From an uncultured Haemophilus sp. (GTDB lineage: Bacteria > Pseudomonadota > Gammaproteobacteria > Enterobacterales > Pasteurellaceae), in the NCBI RefSeq assembly GCF_905207935.1, contig NZ_CAJLNI010000120.1, positions 1-5,618 of the forward strand: a DNA stretch of 5,618 nt. The letters are read 5' to 3'. The notes beneath the pieces were generated by a model that did no database searches, had not been told where the DNA came from, and saw only the letters and a program-made list of their open reading frames with translations. Within the stretch, counting starts at the first letter, position 1. Each line of letters opens with the position of its first letter. A program made the translations under genes and the position numbers. Below are positions 5,612 to 5,618 of the stretch, one piece after another.

Positions 5612-5618
5612 CGCTACG

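Overview
The window looks like the chromosome of a Pasteurellaceae bacterium, most likely Haemophilus or a close relative such as Aggregatibacter. The evidence is AT-rich coding sequence, four exact copies of the Haemophilus-type DNA uptake signal core AAGTGCGGT (two within the N-terminal codons of transport genes), and a rfbB-pepB-ndk gene order that I recall from H. influenzae. The species cannot be fixed from the sequence alone.

Left half, plus strand (1-2713): three closely spaced housekeeping genes. The first is the 3' part of a dTDP-glucose 4,6-dehydratase gene (rfbB/rffG type), cut by the window edge. Aminopeptidase B (pepB) and nucleoside diphosphate kinase (ndk) follow, with gaps of 18 and 10 bp, so co-transcription is likely. 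A strong hairpin with A and T tracts (2727-2757) follows ndk and can terminate transcription from both sides.

Right half, minus strand (5598 down to 2761): a convergent three-gene ABC importer of the iron-siderophore/haem/cobalamin (FecBCD/BtuFCD) type. It is transcribed in the order periplasmic binding protein, FecCD-type permease, ATPase. The binding protein is exported, the permease forms the inner-membrane channel, and the ATPase drives uptake. The permease and ATPase genes overlap by 8 bp. The substrate cannot be read from the sequence.

The most unusual structure is a 292-bp non-coding element (4512-4803) inside this operon, between the binding-protein and permease genes. It has perfect 39-bp inverted terminal repeats, each of which also folds into its own hairpin. 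Inside are two head-to-tail copies of a roughly 122-bp unit separated by a degenerate third hairpin. It starts 9 bp after the binding-protein stop codon, looks like a MITE/REP-type intergenic repeat, and may affect the stoichiometry or stability of the operon mRNA. Apart from this element the window is ordinary, and I do not see a clearly new biological system in it.
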